DNA of 64,000 bases from the NCBI RefSeq assembly GCF_946187725.1, contig NZ_CAMHSK010000001.1, forward strand, positions 1-64,000, written 5' to 3'. The DNA comes from an uncultured Treponema sp. GTDB lineage: Bacteria; Spirochaetota; Spirochaetia; Treponematales; Treponemataceae. A program made the position numbers and the translations under genes. The notes below the pieces were generated by a model that did no database searches, was not told the origin of the DNA, and saw only the letters and a program-made list of their open reading frames with translations. This document shows, one piece after another, positions 24,581-33,335 of this stretch (positions are counted from its first letter, which is position 1; the number at the start of each line of letters is the position of its first letter).

Positions 24581-25240
24581 ATGAAACGCTTTCTTGCGCT
24601 TTTTTGTGCGCTTTTTTTGATTTCAGGTTTCGCTTTTGCGGACGATGAAGAAGTTGACATCAACGATGACATTGATCAGGAGCAGCCTAAGGTTGAAGAA
24701 GATAATGAAGATCAAGATGTAGTAATTAAAAGCACTTTGAATCTCAACGAACCTGGTGATCAGTACATAAAAATTGGTCTTATGATGACTTGCCCGCTTA
24801 ATTTTGGCGGTTCTTTCCCGTTGTTCCGCGATGGAAATCTTGCTACTGGCGGTTCGGGAATGCTTGGTTATCATCGGTTTATTACAAACTGGTGGATTGT
24901 CGGACTTGATGTGTATTTTGGATATCATCCTACAATCGGAGAAAACCTCTTTACTTACATTCCTTTTGTTCTAGACACAACGATTCAGCCGACCTTTAAA
25001 CGATTTGAATTTCCGCTCACAATTGGAATTGGTGCTGCAATGGAGAACTACCTGAGCCGCACTTATTTTCCTGGTTTGATTCTTCGTGGTTCGGCAGGTG
25101 CTTTTTACCGTGCTACGCCAAGCTGGTCTTTCGGACTTGAGGGAGATTACATGTACATGCCGCAGTGGTATGATGACCCGAAATATAATGATTACGGACT
25201 TTTCGGTTCATTCGTAGTTTCGGCCCGCTACCATTTCTAA
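24581..25240 (+). CDS. putative outer-membrane protein with acidic N-terminal segment
   Basis: A 219-residue product with a signal peptide ending near FAFADDEE, then a very acidic stretch of about 30 residues (EEVDINDDIDQEQPKVEED) and a strand-rich domain with many aromatic residues that ends in SFVVSARYHF, a barrel-like C-terminus. I recognise no named family; it resembles small Treponema barrel proteins. It is followed after 39 bases by a lipoprotein gene in the same direction. Confidence 0.65.
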   Translation: MKRFLALFCALFLISGFAFADDEEVDINDDIDQEQPKVEEDNEDQDVVIKSTLNLNEPGDQYIKIGLMMTCPLNFGGSFPLFRDGNLATGGSGMLGYHRFITNWWIVGLDVYFGYHPTIGENLFTYIPFVLDTTIQPTFKRFEFPLTIGIGAAMENYLSRTYFPGLILRGSAGAFYRATPSWSFGLEGDYMYMPQWYDDPKYNDYGLFGSFVVSARYHF

Positions 25241-25279
25241 ATCAGATTGCTCAAATTGTCTTATAAAATAGGAAGAAAC

Positions 25280-26398
25280 ATGAAAAATCATAAAACGATA
25301 AAAAAGACTTTGATTTCTGCTCTTGCAGGATTTTCCTCATTCTTTCTGCTTTCCTCATGTGACGGTGTTATTTTTGATACAATCCGTGATGAAGTAAAGC
25401 TCGCTGATGCGGAGATTACCGGAGACATTCAGAATATTGTTCGCTATACGCTTGATGGCAAAGAGCATGTTTTTGTCTCTACCGGTGAAATTTCTTACAG
25501 AAGCATTGATGGTACTCTTGCTGGCACAAAAATGACTTTTGGCGATTTCCCAACCCCGTCAGGCTTTGTTTTTTCGATTGCAGCTGATTCTTCAAATCTT
25601 TACGCGCTTTCAATTACAATCGAAAAAGATGATGATGGATACAATGTCGGTAAAGAGCGAAATCTTTACTGCTATGACGGCAGTGCCTGGAAAAACATAT
25701 GGTCAAAATCTTATGACGGCAGCGCTTCGGCAATTCTTATGAGTACAAACACTCCAAAAGTTGCAAACCGAAAGGCTTATTTCAGATATGGATCAGATAT
25801 TTGGGATTTGAGCGGTACCACAGAACTTTCAGACGAAAACAAACGAACTGATACGGTTCAGGAAAGTGGTATTGCGACAGGAAAGACTTTTTCTGACTAT
25901 GACAATAAAACCGTTCCGACCTATCTGTCACGCTCTTGTTCTTATTTTAAAGGATCTGTTTACTTCAGTTCTGCGTATGCAATGGCGACTAACGAAACTC
26001 CGGAATCTGATGCAACTTACATCTATTATTCAAGTAGCGACTATGTTTACTATTCAGCAGATGCTTCTACATGGACATCAGTTAGCTTGAATTGTGATGT
26101 GATTTATTCAATGGCACTTACTTCGGATTATCTTCTTGCCGGAACAGACAGCGGAATTGTTCATACATCACTCAAAGAAAATGTTCCTTCAGCGGGAAAT
26201 GCAGATTTTGATACAAATGCCGCTTCAACACTTTCTTCATATTACGAAGTTCCTTCAATTTTAGTGCTTGATTCCTCGCGAAACGAAACTAAAGCAACGA
26301 TTTTTGCTTCAGCTGTAACTTCAAGTACTTCTGCATCATTGGGAAATGTCGGTTTGTGGTCATATTTTGCAACAGACGGCAAATGGAACAGAGAATAG
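25280..26398 (+). CDS. putative lipoprotein, beta-propeller-like
   Basis: A 372-residue product. The signal peptide ends in the lipobox FLLSSCDGV, so it is predicted to be lipid-anchored. The rest is rich in short strands with repeated patterns such as YSMALTSDYLLAGTDSGIVH and DSSNLYALSI, suggesting a propeller or repeated beta fold. I use ATG 25280 because GGAAG precedes it; the frame opens at 25247. Function is unknown. Confidence 0.65.
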   Translation: MKNHKTIKKTLISALAGFSSFFLLSSCDGVIFDTIRDEVKLADAEITGDIQNIVRYTLDGKEHVFVSTGEISYRSIDGTLAGTKMTFGDFPTPSGFVFSIAADSSNLYALSITIEKDDDGYNVGKERNLYCYDGSAWKNIWSKSYDGSASAILMSTNTPKVANRKAYFRYGSDIWDLSGTTELSDENKRTDTVQESGIATGKTFSDYDNKTVPTYLSRSCSYFKGSVYFSSAYAMATNETPESDATYIYYSSSDYVYYSADASTWTSVSLNCDVIYSMALTSDYLLAGTDSGIVHTSLKENVPSAGNADFDTNAASTLSSYYEVPSILVLDSSRNETKATIFASAVTSSTSASLGNVGLWSYFATDGKWNRE

Positions 26399-26446
26399 AA
26401 GTAAACGCTTAATTATAAAAAGATTTTGAATTTCGAGGTGATTTTT

Positions 26447-27382
26447 ATGAAACACTTAATGCAGCAGCTTCAGGAAACTTCGCTCAAAAACGGCCCTCTT
26501 TGCGTAGGATTGGACACCGACCCGTCTTATCTTCCAGAATCGGTTTTAAAGGCTTTTGAAACTCCTGTTGAGGCAATCCTGACTTACAATAAAGAAATCA
26601 TAAAACGGGTTGCATCTGATAAATCTGCATGTTGTTTCAAAATTCAAATTGCTTATTATGAGGCAATGGGAATCGAAGGACTAAAAGCGTACATTGAGAC
26701 AATAAAGGCAGTTCACGAGGCTGGTTTTATCGCTATCAGTGACATCAAGCGCGGTGATATTGCAGATACGGCAAAAGCCTATGCAAGAGCACATTTTTCT
26801 GGCGAATTCGAGACTGACATTATTACCGTTAATCCTTACATGGGCTTTGATACACTCAAACCTTTCACAGAATATTGCAAACCACAGGGCGCAAAAGAAG
26901 GAAAAGGCATTTTCGTTTTGCTTAGAACTTCAAATCCTGGCATGGTTGATATTGAACAGCAGGAATTGAAGGCTGGCGGCCGGGTTCTTGATAAAACGGG
27001 TGCTGAACTTGAGCGTATTTCTTCTGAGTTCAAAACTCTTTATCCAGAGCAGACATGCTCGCCGGTTGGAGCTGTCGTTGGTTGCACTGAAGAAAGCGAT
27101 GCCAGAGCATTGAGGGATGCTTATCCTGATATTTTCTTCCTTATTCCTGGATATGGTGCGCAAGGCGGGGCTGCACGAATTGCCGCCACTCTGCTTGATA
27201 AAGCTGGCGGTGCAGTAAATTCTTCACGAGGCATTTTGTGCGCATGGAAGAAAGATGAAGAGCTTGCTGAAAAGCGTGATGCAGGAATCCTTTGTTTGAA
27301 GGACATCGCTGACTCGGCAGGAAAGGCTTGTCGAGATTCTACCGCAGACTTGCTTAATGCTAAAAAAGAACTTGGAATATAA
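26447..27382 (+). CDS. pyrF: orotidine 5'-phosphate decarboxylase (type 2)
   Basis: PyrF decarboxylates orotidine monophosphate to UMP, the last step of pyrimidine synthesis. The barrel begins GPLCVGLDTDPSYLP and the catalytic Asp-Lys-Asp cluster is in ISDIKRGDIADTAKAY. The 311-residue length and FLIPGYGAQGG at the phosphate site mark the longer type 2 form. GAGGTG precedes ATG 26447. It converges with the pyrK-pyrD gene, and a shared bidirectional hairpin separates them. Confidence 0.93.
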   Translation: MKHLMQQLQETSLKNGPLCVGLDTDPSYLPESVLKAFETPVEAILTYNKEIIKRVASDKSACCFKIQIAYYEAMGIEGLKAYIETIKAVHEAGFIAISDIKRGDIADTAKAYARAHFSGEFETDIITVNPYMGFDTLKPFTEYCKPQGAKEGKGIFVLLRTSNPGMVDIEQQELKAGGRVLDKTGAELERISSEFKTLYPEQTCSPVGAVVGCTEESDARALRDAYPDIFFLIPGYGAQGGAARIAATLLDKAGGAVNSSRGILCAWKKDEELAEKRDAGILCLKDIADSAGKACRDSTADLLNAKKELGI

Positions 27383-27397
27383 TTGAAATCTAAAAAA

Positions 27398-27436
27398 ATA
27401 CCGATTAGCTCGCACTTGAGTTAATCGGTATTTTTT
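27398..27436. terminator. bidirectional terminator, also family 2 repeat copy 2
   Basis: AATACCGATTA...TAATCGGTATT with T-rich flanks on both sides lies between the converging pyrF and pyrK-pyrD genes. The internal GATTA-GCTCGCACTTGAG-TTAATC follows the family 2 pattern. Confidence 0.75.
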
Positions 27437-29218
27437 TTACTGGGCGATTCCTTTGAATTCAGAGATTGTTCTGAATCCCTTTTCTTTCATGAAGTTTCGT
27501 AAGCCATTTACAATTTCAATCATTGTGTTTGGATTTGCGAAAGTCGCTGTTCCAACTTGTATTGCATCTGCGCCTGCCATCAGGAATTCTACTGCATCCT
27601 GCCAGCATGAAATTCCGCCGAGGCCGACAACAGGAATTCGTTCATTTTCGGGCAGTTTATTCATTGCCTGAACCACATCATAGACCATTCGGAGTGCAAT
27701 TGGTTTTACTGCCGGGCCAGAAAATCCTGCACGAATGTTATCAAATACCGGTCGGCCTGTATGCAAGTCGATTGACATTGCCTGAAAAGTGTTTACCAGG
27801 CTGAGCGCATCAGCTCCCGCTTCACGGACAGCCATTGCGATTCCGATTAAATCTGGTGCGTTCGGAGTGAGCTTTACCATGAGCGGCTTTTTTGTCACTT
27901 CCCGTACGGCTTTTGTGACGCTTGCTGCCGCCTCTGCTTGCATACCAAAACTCATTCCACCGGCTTTCACATTTGGACAGCTTATGTTAAGTTCAATCAT
28001 CGGAACGGCTGTTTTTTCAAGAAGTCGTGCGCCTTCAATATAAGTTTCAAGTGATGAGCCTGAAAGGTTGGCGATTGTGACAGGCTTTAATGCAAGCATC
28101 GAAGGTAATTCATGTTTGATAAAATGTGCAATTCCGGGATTTTCAAGACCTATAGAGTTTATTAAGCCTGATGGAGTTTCAACAAGTCTGGTGCCGGTGT
28201 TTCCAGGGCGTGCTTGCAGCGTGAGGCCTTTTGAGCAGATTCCGCCAAGAGAATTTACATCGAAAATGCTCGAATATTCTGAACCGTAGCCAAAAGTTCC
28301 GCTTGCCGCGATAACTGGATTTTCAAAGCGTACGCCCGCGACTTCAACACTTAAATCAATATCAGCGTCTGAAACTGGAGATTCTTTGCGGATTGCCTTA
28401 AATTTTGGTGGTTCGAAGTTCAAAATCTCGCCCGGGAAAACAGGACCGTCTTTACAGCAGCGTTTGTTTCCTTCGGTTGTGGTGATTGTGCATCCAAGGC
28501 AAGCTCCTACACCACAGGCCATGCGGTTTTCCATGCTCAGATAAGACTGAACGCCCGCTTCAATACAAATTTTCTGTAAATAAGCAAGCATTGGGGTTGG
28601 ACCGCAGGCATAAAGAACCGTGTAGCCTTTTTCTTTGAGAATTTGAGCGTTAAGGGCTGCCGGTAACATTCCGTGAATTCCGACGGAACCGTCATCCGTG
28701 GTGACGGTAAGTTCTGCGGGGTTTATGTATTCAAGACCATACGAGCCGCTTTTGAAACTCGCGAAGAAGTCATAGGATTTTTCGCTAAGAGTGGATGCAA
28801 AACCTGCCACAGGAGCAATGCCGATTCCGCCTCCTACGATACAAATTTTATCATCTGCTTTTGGTTGCGGGAAAGAATTTCCCAAGGGACCAATCAATTC
28901 AATCTGATCATTTTGTTTGAGCGCACAAAGTTCCTGAGTTCCTGTACCTTTTTTGAGGATTAGAAAATCAAGGGCGACACCGTTTCCAGCTTTTTTTGAC
29001 ATGTAAATGCTGATTGGCCGCCCAAGCAAAACACCTGATTTTACTGCGCGTAAAAGATAAAATTGCCCCGCGACAGGAAGCGGACTGTCATTCATCAGAA
29101 CTTTAAGAAGCCATACGCTCCCTTTAGGAGAAGCACCATTTTCAACAGAACAATATGTTACAACACCTTTTCCAAATACAGGTAAAGGCTCACCTTTGCA
29201 ATCAATCACTTTTTCCAT
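27437..29218 (-). CDS. fused dihydroorotate dehydrogenase: PyrK electron-transfer part + PyrD catalytic part
   Basis: A 593-residue protein. Residues 1-275 are PyrK-like: a flavin-binding barrel, an NAD-binding CIVGGGIGIAPVAGF and a 2Fe-2S site CGVGACLGC plus RCCKDGPVF (Cys 235, 240, 243 and 254/255). Residues 288-593 are class 1B PyrD with PVIAASGTFGYG and the catalytic Cys414 in LNISCPNVK. The two are normally separate subunits that oxidise dihydroorotate with NAD. The start is ATG 29218, since an extended -10 (TGC-TATAAT) ends 6 bases before it; the longer frame to 29293 lies upstream of the promoter. It faces pyrF. Confidence 0.92.
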   Translation of the reverse strand: MEKVIDCKGEPLPVFGKGVVTYCSVENGASPKGSVWLLKVLMNDSPLPVAGQFYLLRAVKSGVLLGRPISIYMSKKAGNGVALDFLILKKGTGTQELCALKQNDQIELIGPLGNSFPQPKADDKICIVGGGIGIAPVAGFASTLSEKSYDFFASFKSGSYGLEYINPAELTVTTDDGSVGIHGMLPAALNAQILKEKGYTVLYACGPTPMLAYLQKICIEAGVQSYLSMENRMACGVGACLGCTITTTEGNKRCCKDGPVFPGEILNFEPPKFKAIRKESPVSDADIDLSVEVAGVRFENPVIAASGTFGYGSEYSSIFDVNSLGGICSKGLTLQARPGNTGTRLVETPSGLINSIGLENPGIAHFIKHELPSMLALKPVTIANLSGSSLETYIEGARLLEKTAVPMIELNISCPNVKAGGMSFGMQAEAAASVTKAVREVTKKPLMVKLTPNAPDLIGIAMAVREAGADALSLVNTFQAMSIDLHTGRPVFDNIRAGFSGPAVKPIALRMVYDVVQAMNKLPENERIPVVGLGGISCWQDAVEFLMAGADAIQVGTATFANPNTMIEIVNGLRNFMKEKGFRTISEFKGIAQ

Positions 29219-29224
29219 AGGGAA

Positions 29225-29230
29225 ATTATA
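29225..29230 (-). promoter_or_regulatory. extended -10 box of pyrK-pyrD (leaderless layout)
   Basis: TGC-TATAAT is followed by 6 bases (TTCCCT) and ATG 29218. There is no ribosome-binding site. This is the clearest leaderless arrangement in the window. Confidence 0.7.
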
Positions 29231-29279
29231 GCATAGAACGGAATTTGAGTAACTAGGTGAGGCTGATAAACACTTGCCG

Positions 29280-30671
29280 CTATTTCCTTGCAAAAATTAA
29301 TTTTGCGTAGATTTGAGCGGTATTTATAAATTGTCGGGTATCTGCTTCTTGAGCAAACTTATCGGCCTTAAAAATGAAAGTGTCGTTCAAACCGAGTGAA
29401 AAATGATTGCTGATTTTGTGTTCATAAGAGGCTTTCGCCTGAAAAGCAAAATGGCTTGTTGCTTCAGATTCATCGAGTTTTGAATAAATATATGGAATCA
29501 AATAATTGATTTCAGCTTCTGCGTAAAGTGTTCCAAGTTTTTCACTTCCGATGGAAAATCCTGATTTTAAAAGTACTCCTGCACCGAAATTATATGTTCG
29601 TGGCGGATTCATACGGTCAACTTCTTTGTTTTTTCGTTTGAGTTCGATGTCTTGAGAAAGGCGATAGAGGCTTCGTGTTCCCAAGAAAATACCGTCCAAC
29701 TGCGTAAAGAAATTGAATTTTCCGTCTGTATTAAAAAGAGGCATTGAATAAAGATACTTTGCTCCTAAAGCGGCATTTGAAATGGCTGCGATGCTGGATT
29801 TTTCGCCCTCATAAATCAAGTTCAGACCGAGCGTGCCCTGACTTTCCTCAAAATAGAGGGCGCGCGAATACAGAAATCCGTCTATGCAAAATTCAATTTT
29901 ATAAAAATCGGATGAAATTCCTGAATCCAAATCTGCGGTAAACAAATCGAATGGTTCTTTTGTATCATGAGCTTCTGGGAGGCCATATTGAATGTGCATT
30001 CCGTGCCCGCCGGAGATTTTTTTTACAGTTTCAGAATCAAGTTCGCTTGAAAAATCTACATGTGAAAAATCCGAGCCGCCATGAAAAATAAAGTCGATTT
30101 CTTCTGTGCGACCGGAAACCTGCGTTGATTTTCCCTTGCACATTGTATTGATTGCATCCATTGGTGAAACAATCCAGCCCAAAGGATAAAAAATTTCACT
30201 TGCATCAATGTAAAGACGATGTAGAGTTTCGCCGACTATTGAACCGCAAATCGGCGTCGTTATGAAATCGTTGACGGCAGGACAAGTTGTTTCACCAAAT
30301 TCTTCCCACATGAGGGAACCGCCCGCCGTAATAAGAAATGATTGCCAGAAATTGAGGCCATTTGAACGACCTGCATTAAAATAGAGCGACCCCTGATAGG
30401 GATGCCCGAACTGATTCATAAAGAATCCGTCTTTATCCCAGCACCAGTTTTTGTGAAGGTTCTCGTTCATTGTGGAAAGATTTATTTCGGCATAATCTTC
30501 CTGAAGAATGATTCTGGCACCGCTATTAAAACCGATATTAATTAAAAAGACATCACCTGCCGCAATCACAATGTCTCGTGCTGAAAAATTACCAGATTCG
30601 CTTTCAGACTGGGCGGTAATGTTGTGAGAAAAAATCGTGAAAATGAAAAGAATGGTTAAAAGTTTTTTCAA
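29280..30671 (-). CDS. DUF3943 outer-membrane protein
   Basis: A 463-residue exported protein with a signal peptide ending near ITAQSES. The N-terminal part MNQFGHPYQGSLYFNAGRS and LMWEEFGETTCPAVNDFITT, with GETLHRL, is the DUF3943 signature. The rest is strand-rich like a barrel and ends YAKLIFARK. Function is unknown. Translation starts at TTG 30671. A TAAAAT box 6 bases ahead suggests a leaderless message. The gene ends 61 bases before pyrK-pyrD. Confidence 0.75.
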   Translation of the reverse strand: MKKLLTILFIFTIFSHNITAQSESESGNFSARDIVIAAGDVFLINIGFNSGARIILQEDYAEINLSTMNENLHKNWCWDKDGFFMNQFGHPYQGSLYFNAGRSNGLNFWQSFLITAGGSLMWEEFGETTCPAVNDFITTPICGSIVGETLHRLYIDASEIFYPLGWIVSPMDAINTMCKGKSTQVSGRTEEIDFIFHGGSDFSHVDFSSELDSETVKKISGGHGMHIQYGLPEAHDTKEPFDLFTADLDSGISSDFYKIEFCIDGFLYSRALYFEESQGTLGLNLIYEGEKSSIAAISNAALGAKYLYSMPLFNTDGKFNFFTQLDGIFLGTRSLYRLSQDIELKRKNKEVDRMNPPRTYNFGAGVLLKSGFSIGSEKLGTLYAEAEINYLIPYIYSKLDESEATSHFAFQAKASYEHKISNHFSLGLNDTFIFKADKFAQEADTRQFINTAQIYAKLIFARK

Positions 30672-30677
30672 AATATG

Positions 30678-30683
30678 ATTTTA
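30678..30683 (-). promoter_or_regulatory. -10 box of the DUF3943 gene (leaderless layout)
   Basis: TAAAAT is followed by 6 bases and a TTG start codon. No Shine-Dalgarno sequence is visible. Confidence 0.4.
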
Positions 30684-30702
30684 GAGTCGTACAGAAAATT
30701 AA

Positions 30703-30746
30703 GGGAAGTGCTGATTGTCACTTGTAGCGATTAACCCGTACTTCCC
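30703..30746. repeat. palindromic repeat, family 2, copy 3
   Basis: GGGAAGT...ACTTCCC closes a unit whose interior reads GCTGATTG-TCACTTGTAGC-GATTAACCCG. It lies between the lipoprotein gene at 30781 and the DUF3943 gene and could terminate the former. Confidence 0.6.
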
Positions 30747-30780
30747 ATTAAAAGTTTTCAGAACAGTTTTGATAAGAATT

Positions 30781-31476
30781 CTATTCTAAGTCAGCTGTCT
30801 GGATTTTTGACTGCTCAACCAAGTCGTTTTTGATTGATTCCTGAAGTTCATTTGAAACATCGATGTCTTTGATGTTCTTGAAGCCGTTGCTCAACTGCTG
30901 AGTGAAGAGCTGTTCATCCATTGCATAGACAACCATGTAGCTATACTGTGTGATGTAGTCGCTGGTATCTTCACCTTTTTCAAGACCATCCTTGAGGCGG
31001 CGGTTTCGTGTCCACCAGTCAGTTTCTTTTTCAAGACCTGCGACTGAAGTAACGGCAAGTCGCTCAGATTCGCGTTCGATTGTTTTTTCAAGATCTGTAT
31101 CTGCTGATGTTCCAGCCATGCTTGCCTTGATTCTGTCACCGATTGTCTGTTTGATTGATGCTGCGATTTCTGCGCGTGCATCTACTTGATCGACCCATGT
31201 CTGTAGGAAGTCGAGGTTTGAGCCGTTCTTTGTGAGAACCCAGATTTTTTTGTCAGAAAGGCCAAGTGCTTTTTTGAGTGTTTTCTGGTTCGGTGTTGTA
31301 AGAACTGTTCCGACCCATTCCGGCTGTGCTACACCCCAGGCAGTTCCTTTGTGTTCCAAAATCTCTGTAGCGATTGAAGCTGACATATCAACAACCTTTG
31401 GTTTTGGTGTTGAGCCGCATGAAATGAGCATAGCAGAAACTGCTGCACCCAAAGCAAGAGCGATGATTTTTTTCAT
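30781..31476 (-). CDS. lipoprotein, possibly LPP20-like
   Basis: A 231-residue product whose signal peptide ends in the lipobox MLISCGSTP, so it is predicted to be lipid-anchored. The PEWVGTVL segment followed by a domain with ARAEIAASIKQTIGDRI and SYMVVYAMDEQLFTQQL resembles LPP20-type lipoproteins, which are envelope proteins of unclear role. AGGAGG precedes ATG 31476. Family placement is tentative. Confidence 0.65.
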   Translation of the reverse strand: MKKIIALALGAAVSAMLISCGSTPKPKVVDMSASIATEILEHKGTAWGVAQPEWVGTVLTTPNQKTLKKALGLSDKKIWVLTKNGSNLDFLQTWVDQVDARAEIAASIKQTIGDRIKASMAGTSADTDLEKTIERESERLAVTSVAGLEKETDWWTRNRRLKDGLEKGEDTSDYITQYSYMVVYAMDEQLFTQQLSNGFKNIKDIDVSNELQESIKNDLVEQSKIQTADLE

Positions 31477-31497
31477 TTAAATTCCTCCATAATATAA

Positions 31498-31520
31498 AAA
31501 AAGGGCGTAAAGCCCTTTTA
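31498..31520 (-). terminator. terminator of the symporter gene
   Basis: AAAAGGGC-TTTAC-GCCCTTTTTTT on the minus strand lies 12 bases after the symporter stop and ahead of the lipoprotein gene. Confidence 0.85.
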
Positions 31521-31531
31521 GTTACAATTTT

Positions 31532-32953
31532 TTATAATGTTGGGAATCGTTTGAAGTAACTTTCGGTTTCTTTTGCGACTACGCCGCTCAAAACGATTAG
31601 CGAAATACAGTTTGGAATTGCCATAAGACCGTTTGTAATATCAGCAATGGTGAATACTGAATTTACTGTAAAATACGGTCCGATTGCAATTGCGAAGATG
31701 TAAATCAATCGGTAGATGAAAACGAGCTTCATTTTGCCGTTTGTTATGTATTCCAGACATTTTTCTGAGTAATAGTCCCAGCCAAGGATCGTAGTGAATG
31801 CAAAGAATGCAAGACAAAGCATGAGCAAGAACTGAACCGAAACGCCGTCACCGCCCAAGTCGAATGAAAGCGCTGCCGCTGTGAGCTGAACGCCTTTAAG
31901 TCCTTCAGAATTGAATGACGGGTTACAAAGTGCGATTACGATTGCAAGACCGGTCATTGTACAAACGATGAGTGTGTCGATTACAGTTCCTGTCATGTTA
32001 ACGAGGCCCTGCTCAACAGGCTCTTTTGTCTGAACCGGGGCAGCTGCGATTGGTGCAGAACCGAGACCTGCTTCGTTTGAGAAGATTCCTCGTGCAATAC
32101 CTTTCTGCATAGATTCAGTGACCTGTTTGATTGTCCAGCCGATTGCACCGCCAGCTACAGCATTAAATCCGAATGCAGATTTGAAGATAAGTGCAAATGC
32201 TGCCGGAATGTGAGTTGCGTTCATAATCAAGACTGAAATACCGAGGAATACATAGATTACAGCCATTGCCGGAACGACTTTCTCTGCAACCTTTGAAATT
32301 CGTTTGAGACCGCCAAGAATTACGAGAGCTGCACAAATTGTTACGACTGCACCGCCAATTACTGTTGCCCAAGTGTAAGAATTTTCACCAATTGTGAAAG
32401 CAATGTTCTGATTGTTCGGGTCAAATGCCATGTTTACAGCAGAAGTGATACCGTTGATTTGTGTCATTGTACCGATACCAAGAAGACCAGCAAGAACGCC
32501 GAAGACTGCAAAGAGAACAGCGAGCCACTTCCATTTGCTGCCCATACCTTTTTCGATTGTGTAAAACGGTCCGCCCAAAACATGACCGTCTTCCTTTACT
32601 TCGCGGTATTTGATTGCGAGCATACATTCAGCGAATTTTGTTGCAGTACCAAGAATTGCGGCAATCCACATCCAGAAGAGCGCACCAGGACCACCAGCTG
32701 CGATAGCTGTTGCAACACCTACGATGTTACCAGTACCGATTGTAGCAGAAAGAGCCGTACAAAGTGCGGAAAATCCAGAAAGTTCACCATGACCTTCATT
32801 TTCTTTGAAAATTGATTTGAAAGCACGGCCGAGTTTTGTGAACTGCAAGCCTTTGGCTCGAATTGTAAGAATCAAGCCGCTTGCAAGAATGAGTGCGATG
32901 GTCGGGATTCCCCATACTACATCGTCGATAGAGTTGAGGATTTTGTCAAACAT
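31532..32953 (-). CDS. AGCS family sodium:alanine/glycine symporter
   Basis: A 473-residue inner-membrane carrier with about 10-11 helices that imports alanine or glycine with Na+. The segments LSGFSALCTALSATIGTGNI, GGPGALFWMWIAAILGTATK and FSNEAGLGSAPIAAA are the family signatures. AAGGA precedes ATG 32953. A glycine riboswitch lies in the leader, which argues that glycine is a physiological substrate and that expression responds to it. Confidence 0.93.
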   Translation of the reverse strand: MFDKILNSIDDVVWGIPTIALILASGLILTIRAKGLQFTKLGRAFKSIFKENEGHGELSGFSALCTALSATIGTGNIVGVATAIAAGGPGALFWMWIAAILGTATKFAECMLAIKYREVKEDGHVLGGPFYTIEKGMGSKWKWLAVLFAVFGVLAGLLGIGTMTQINGITSAVNMAFDPNNQNIAFTIGENSYTWATVIGGAVVTICAALVILGGLKRISKVAEKVVPAMAVIYVFLGISVLIMNATHIPAAFALIFKSAFGFNAVAGGAIGWTIKQVTESMQKGIARGIFSNEAGLGSAPIAAAPVQTKEPVEQGLVNMTGTVIDTLIVCTMTGLAIVIALCNPSFNSEGLKGVQLTAAALSFDLGGDGVSVQFLLMLCLAFFAFTTILGWDYYSEKCLEYITNGKMKLVFIYRLIYIFAIAIGPYFTVNSVFTIADITNGLMAIPNCISLIVLSGVVAKETESYFKRFPTL

Positions 32954-32978
32954 TTTTAAATCCTTTTAAAATAAAATA

Positions 32979-33006
32979 GAGTTTGTCCCGGGAACGAAAC
33001 AAACTC
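32979..33006 (-). terminator. riboswitch expression-platform hairpin
   Basis: GAGTTTGT...ACAAACTC forms a hairpin followed by TATTTTATTTT on the minus strand, between the glycine aptamer and the symporter start. Its 5' arm overlaps the GGAGAG that closes the aptamer region, so pairing of the two can compete. Confidence 0.6.
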
Positions 33007-33117
33007 TCCAAAGAGTGACATAGAACTTTTGCCCTGTCCTTTGTGCCTGAGATGTCGGCTGTAATAGCTTTAACCCTTCGGCGTCTCACCCCATCGTGAG
33101 AACTCTCCAGAGAGCCG
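33005..33117 (-). ncRNA. glycine riboswitch (single aptamer)
   Basis: On the minus strand the conserved core is complete: CTCTGGAGAG, then CGCCGAAGGG and AAAGC, then ATCTCAGGCACAAAGGACAG. This matches one gcvT-type glycine aptamer. Downstream, ACTCTTTGGAGAG resembles the start of a second aptamer that is not completed, as in single-aptamer forms with a ghost helix. It controls the AGCS symporter, most simply through the hairpin at 32979-33006. Confidence 0.9.
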
Positions 33118-33190
33118 AAATCTGCCCACAAGCAAAAAACGGCTTAAATATTGTATCGGAAAATTTTGTGCTTGACTAGAGAGAAAATAG

Positions 33191-33319
33191 TGGGCGTTCC
33201 CGCCCGTACTTGCGCACGGGCGGTCGGGTCTTTCGCGCTTCCGCTTTCGCTCCATTCCTGCATTCGGTCGCCTTGCTCCCTCATTTCGGAACGCTGCGCG
33301 GCGCTACACTCCCTAACGC
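33191..33319 (+). repeat. structured spacer repeat, family 1, copy C
   Basis: TGGGCGTT at the left and CCCTAACGC at the right pair as the outer stem. The first inner hairpin is CCGCCCGT...GCACGGGCGG, followed by TCGGGT, then a long CATTCC...GGAACG arm. It separates the riboswitch promoter region from the end of the his fusion gene. Confidence 0.65.
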
Positions 33320-33335
33320 TGGTCTGAAAGTACGA

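Noticed and set aside
30781-31476. Naming the lipoprotein with a specific known antigen
   Set aside because: Only the PEWV segment and general layout suggest LPP20-like proteins, which is too weak for a gene name.
33130-33335. A second riboswitch or small RNA between the symporter leader and the his gene
   Set aside because: The structure is explained by the family 1 repeat, with no known riboswitch motif.
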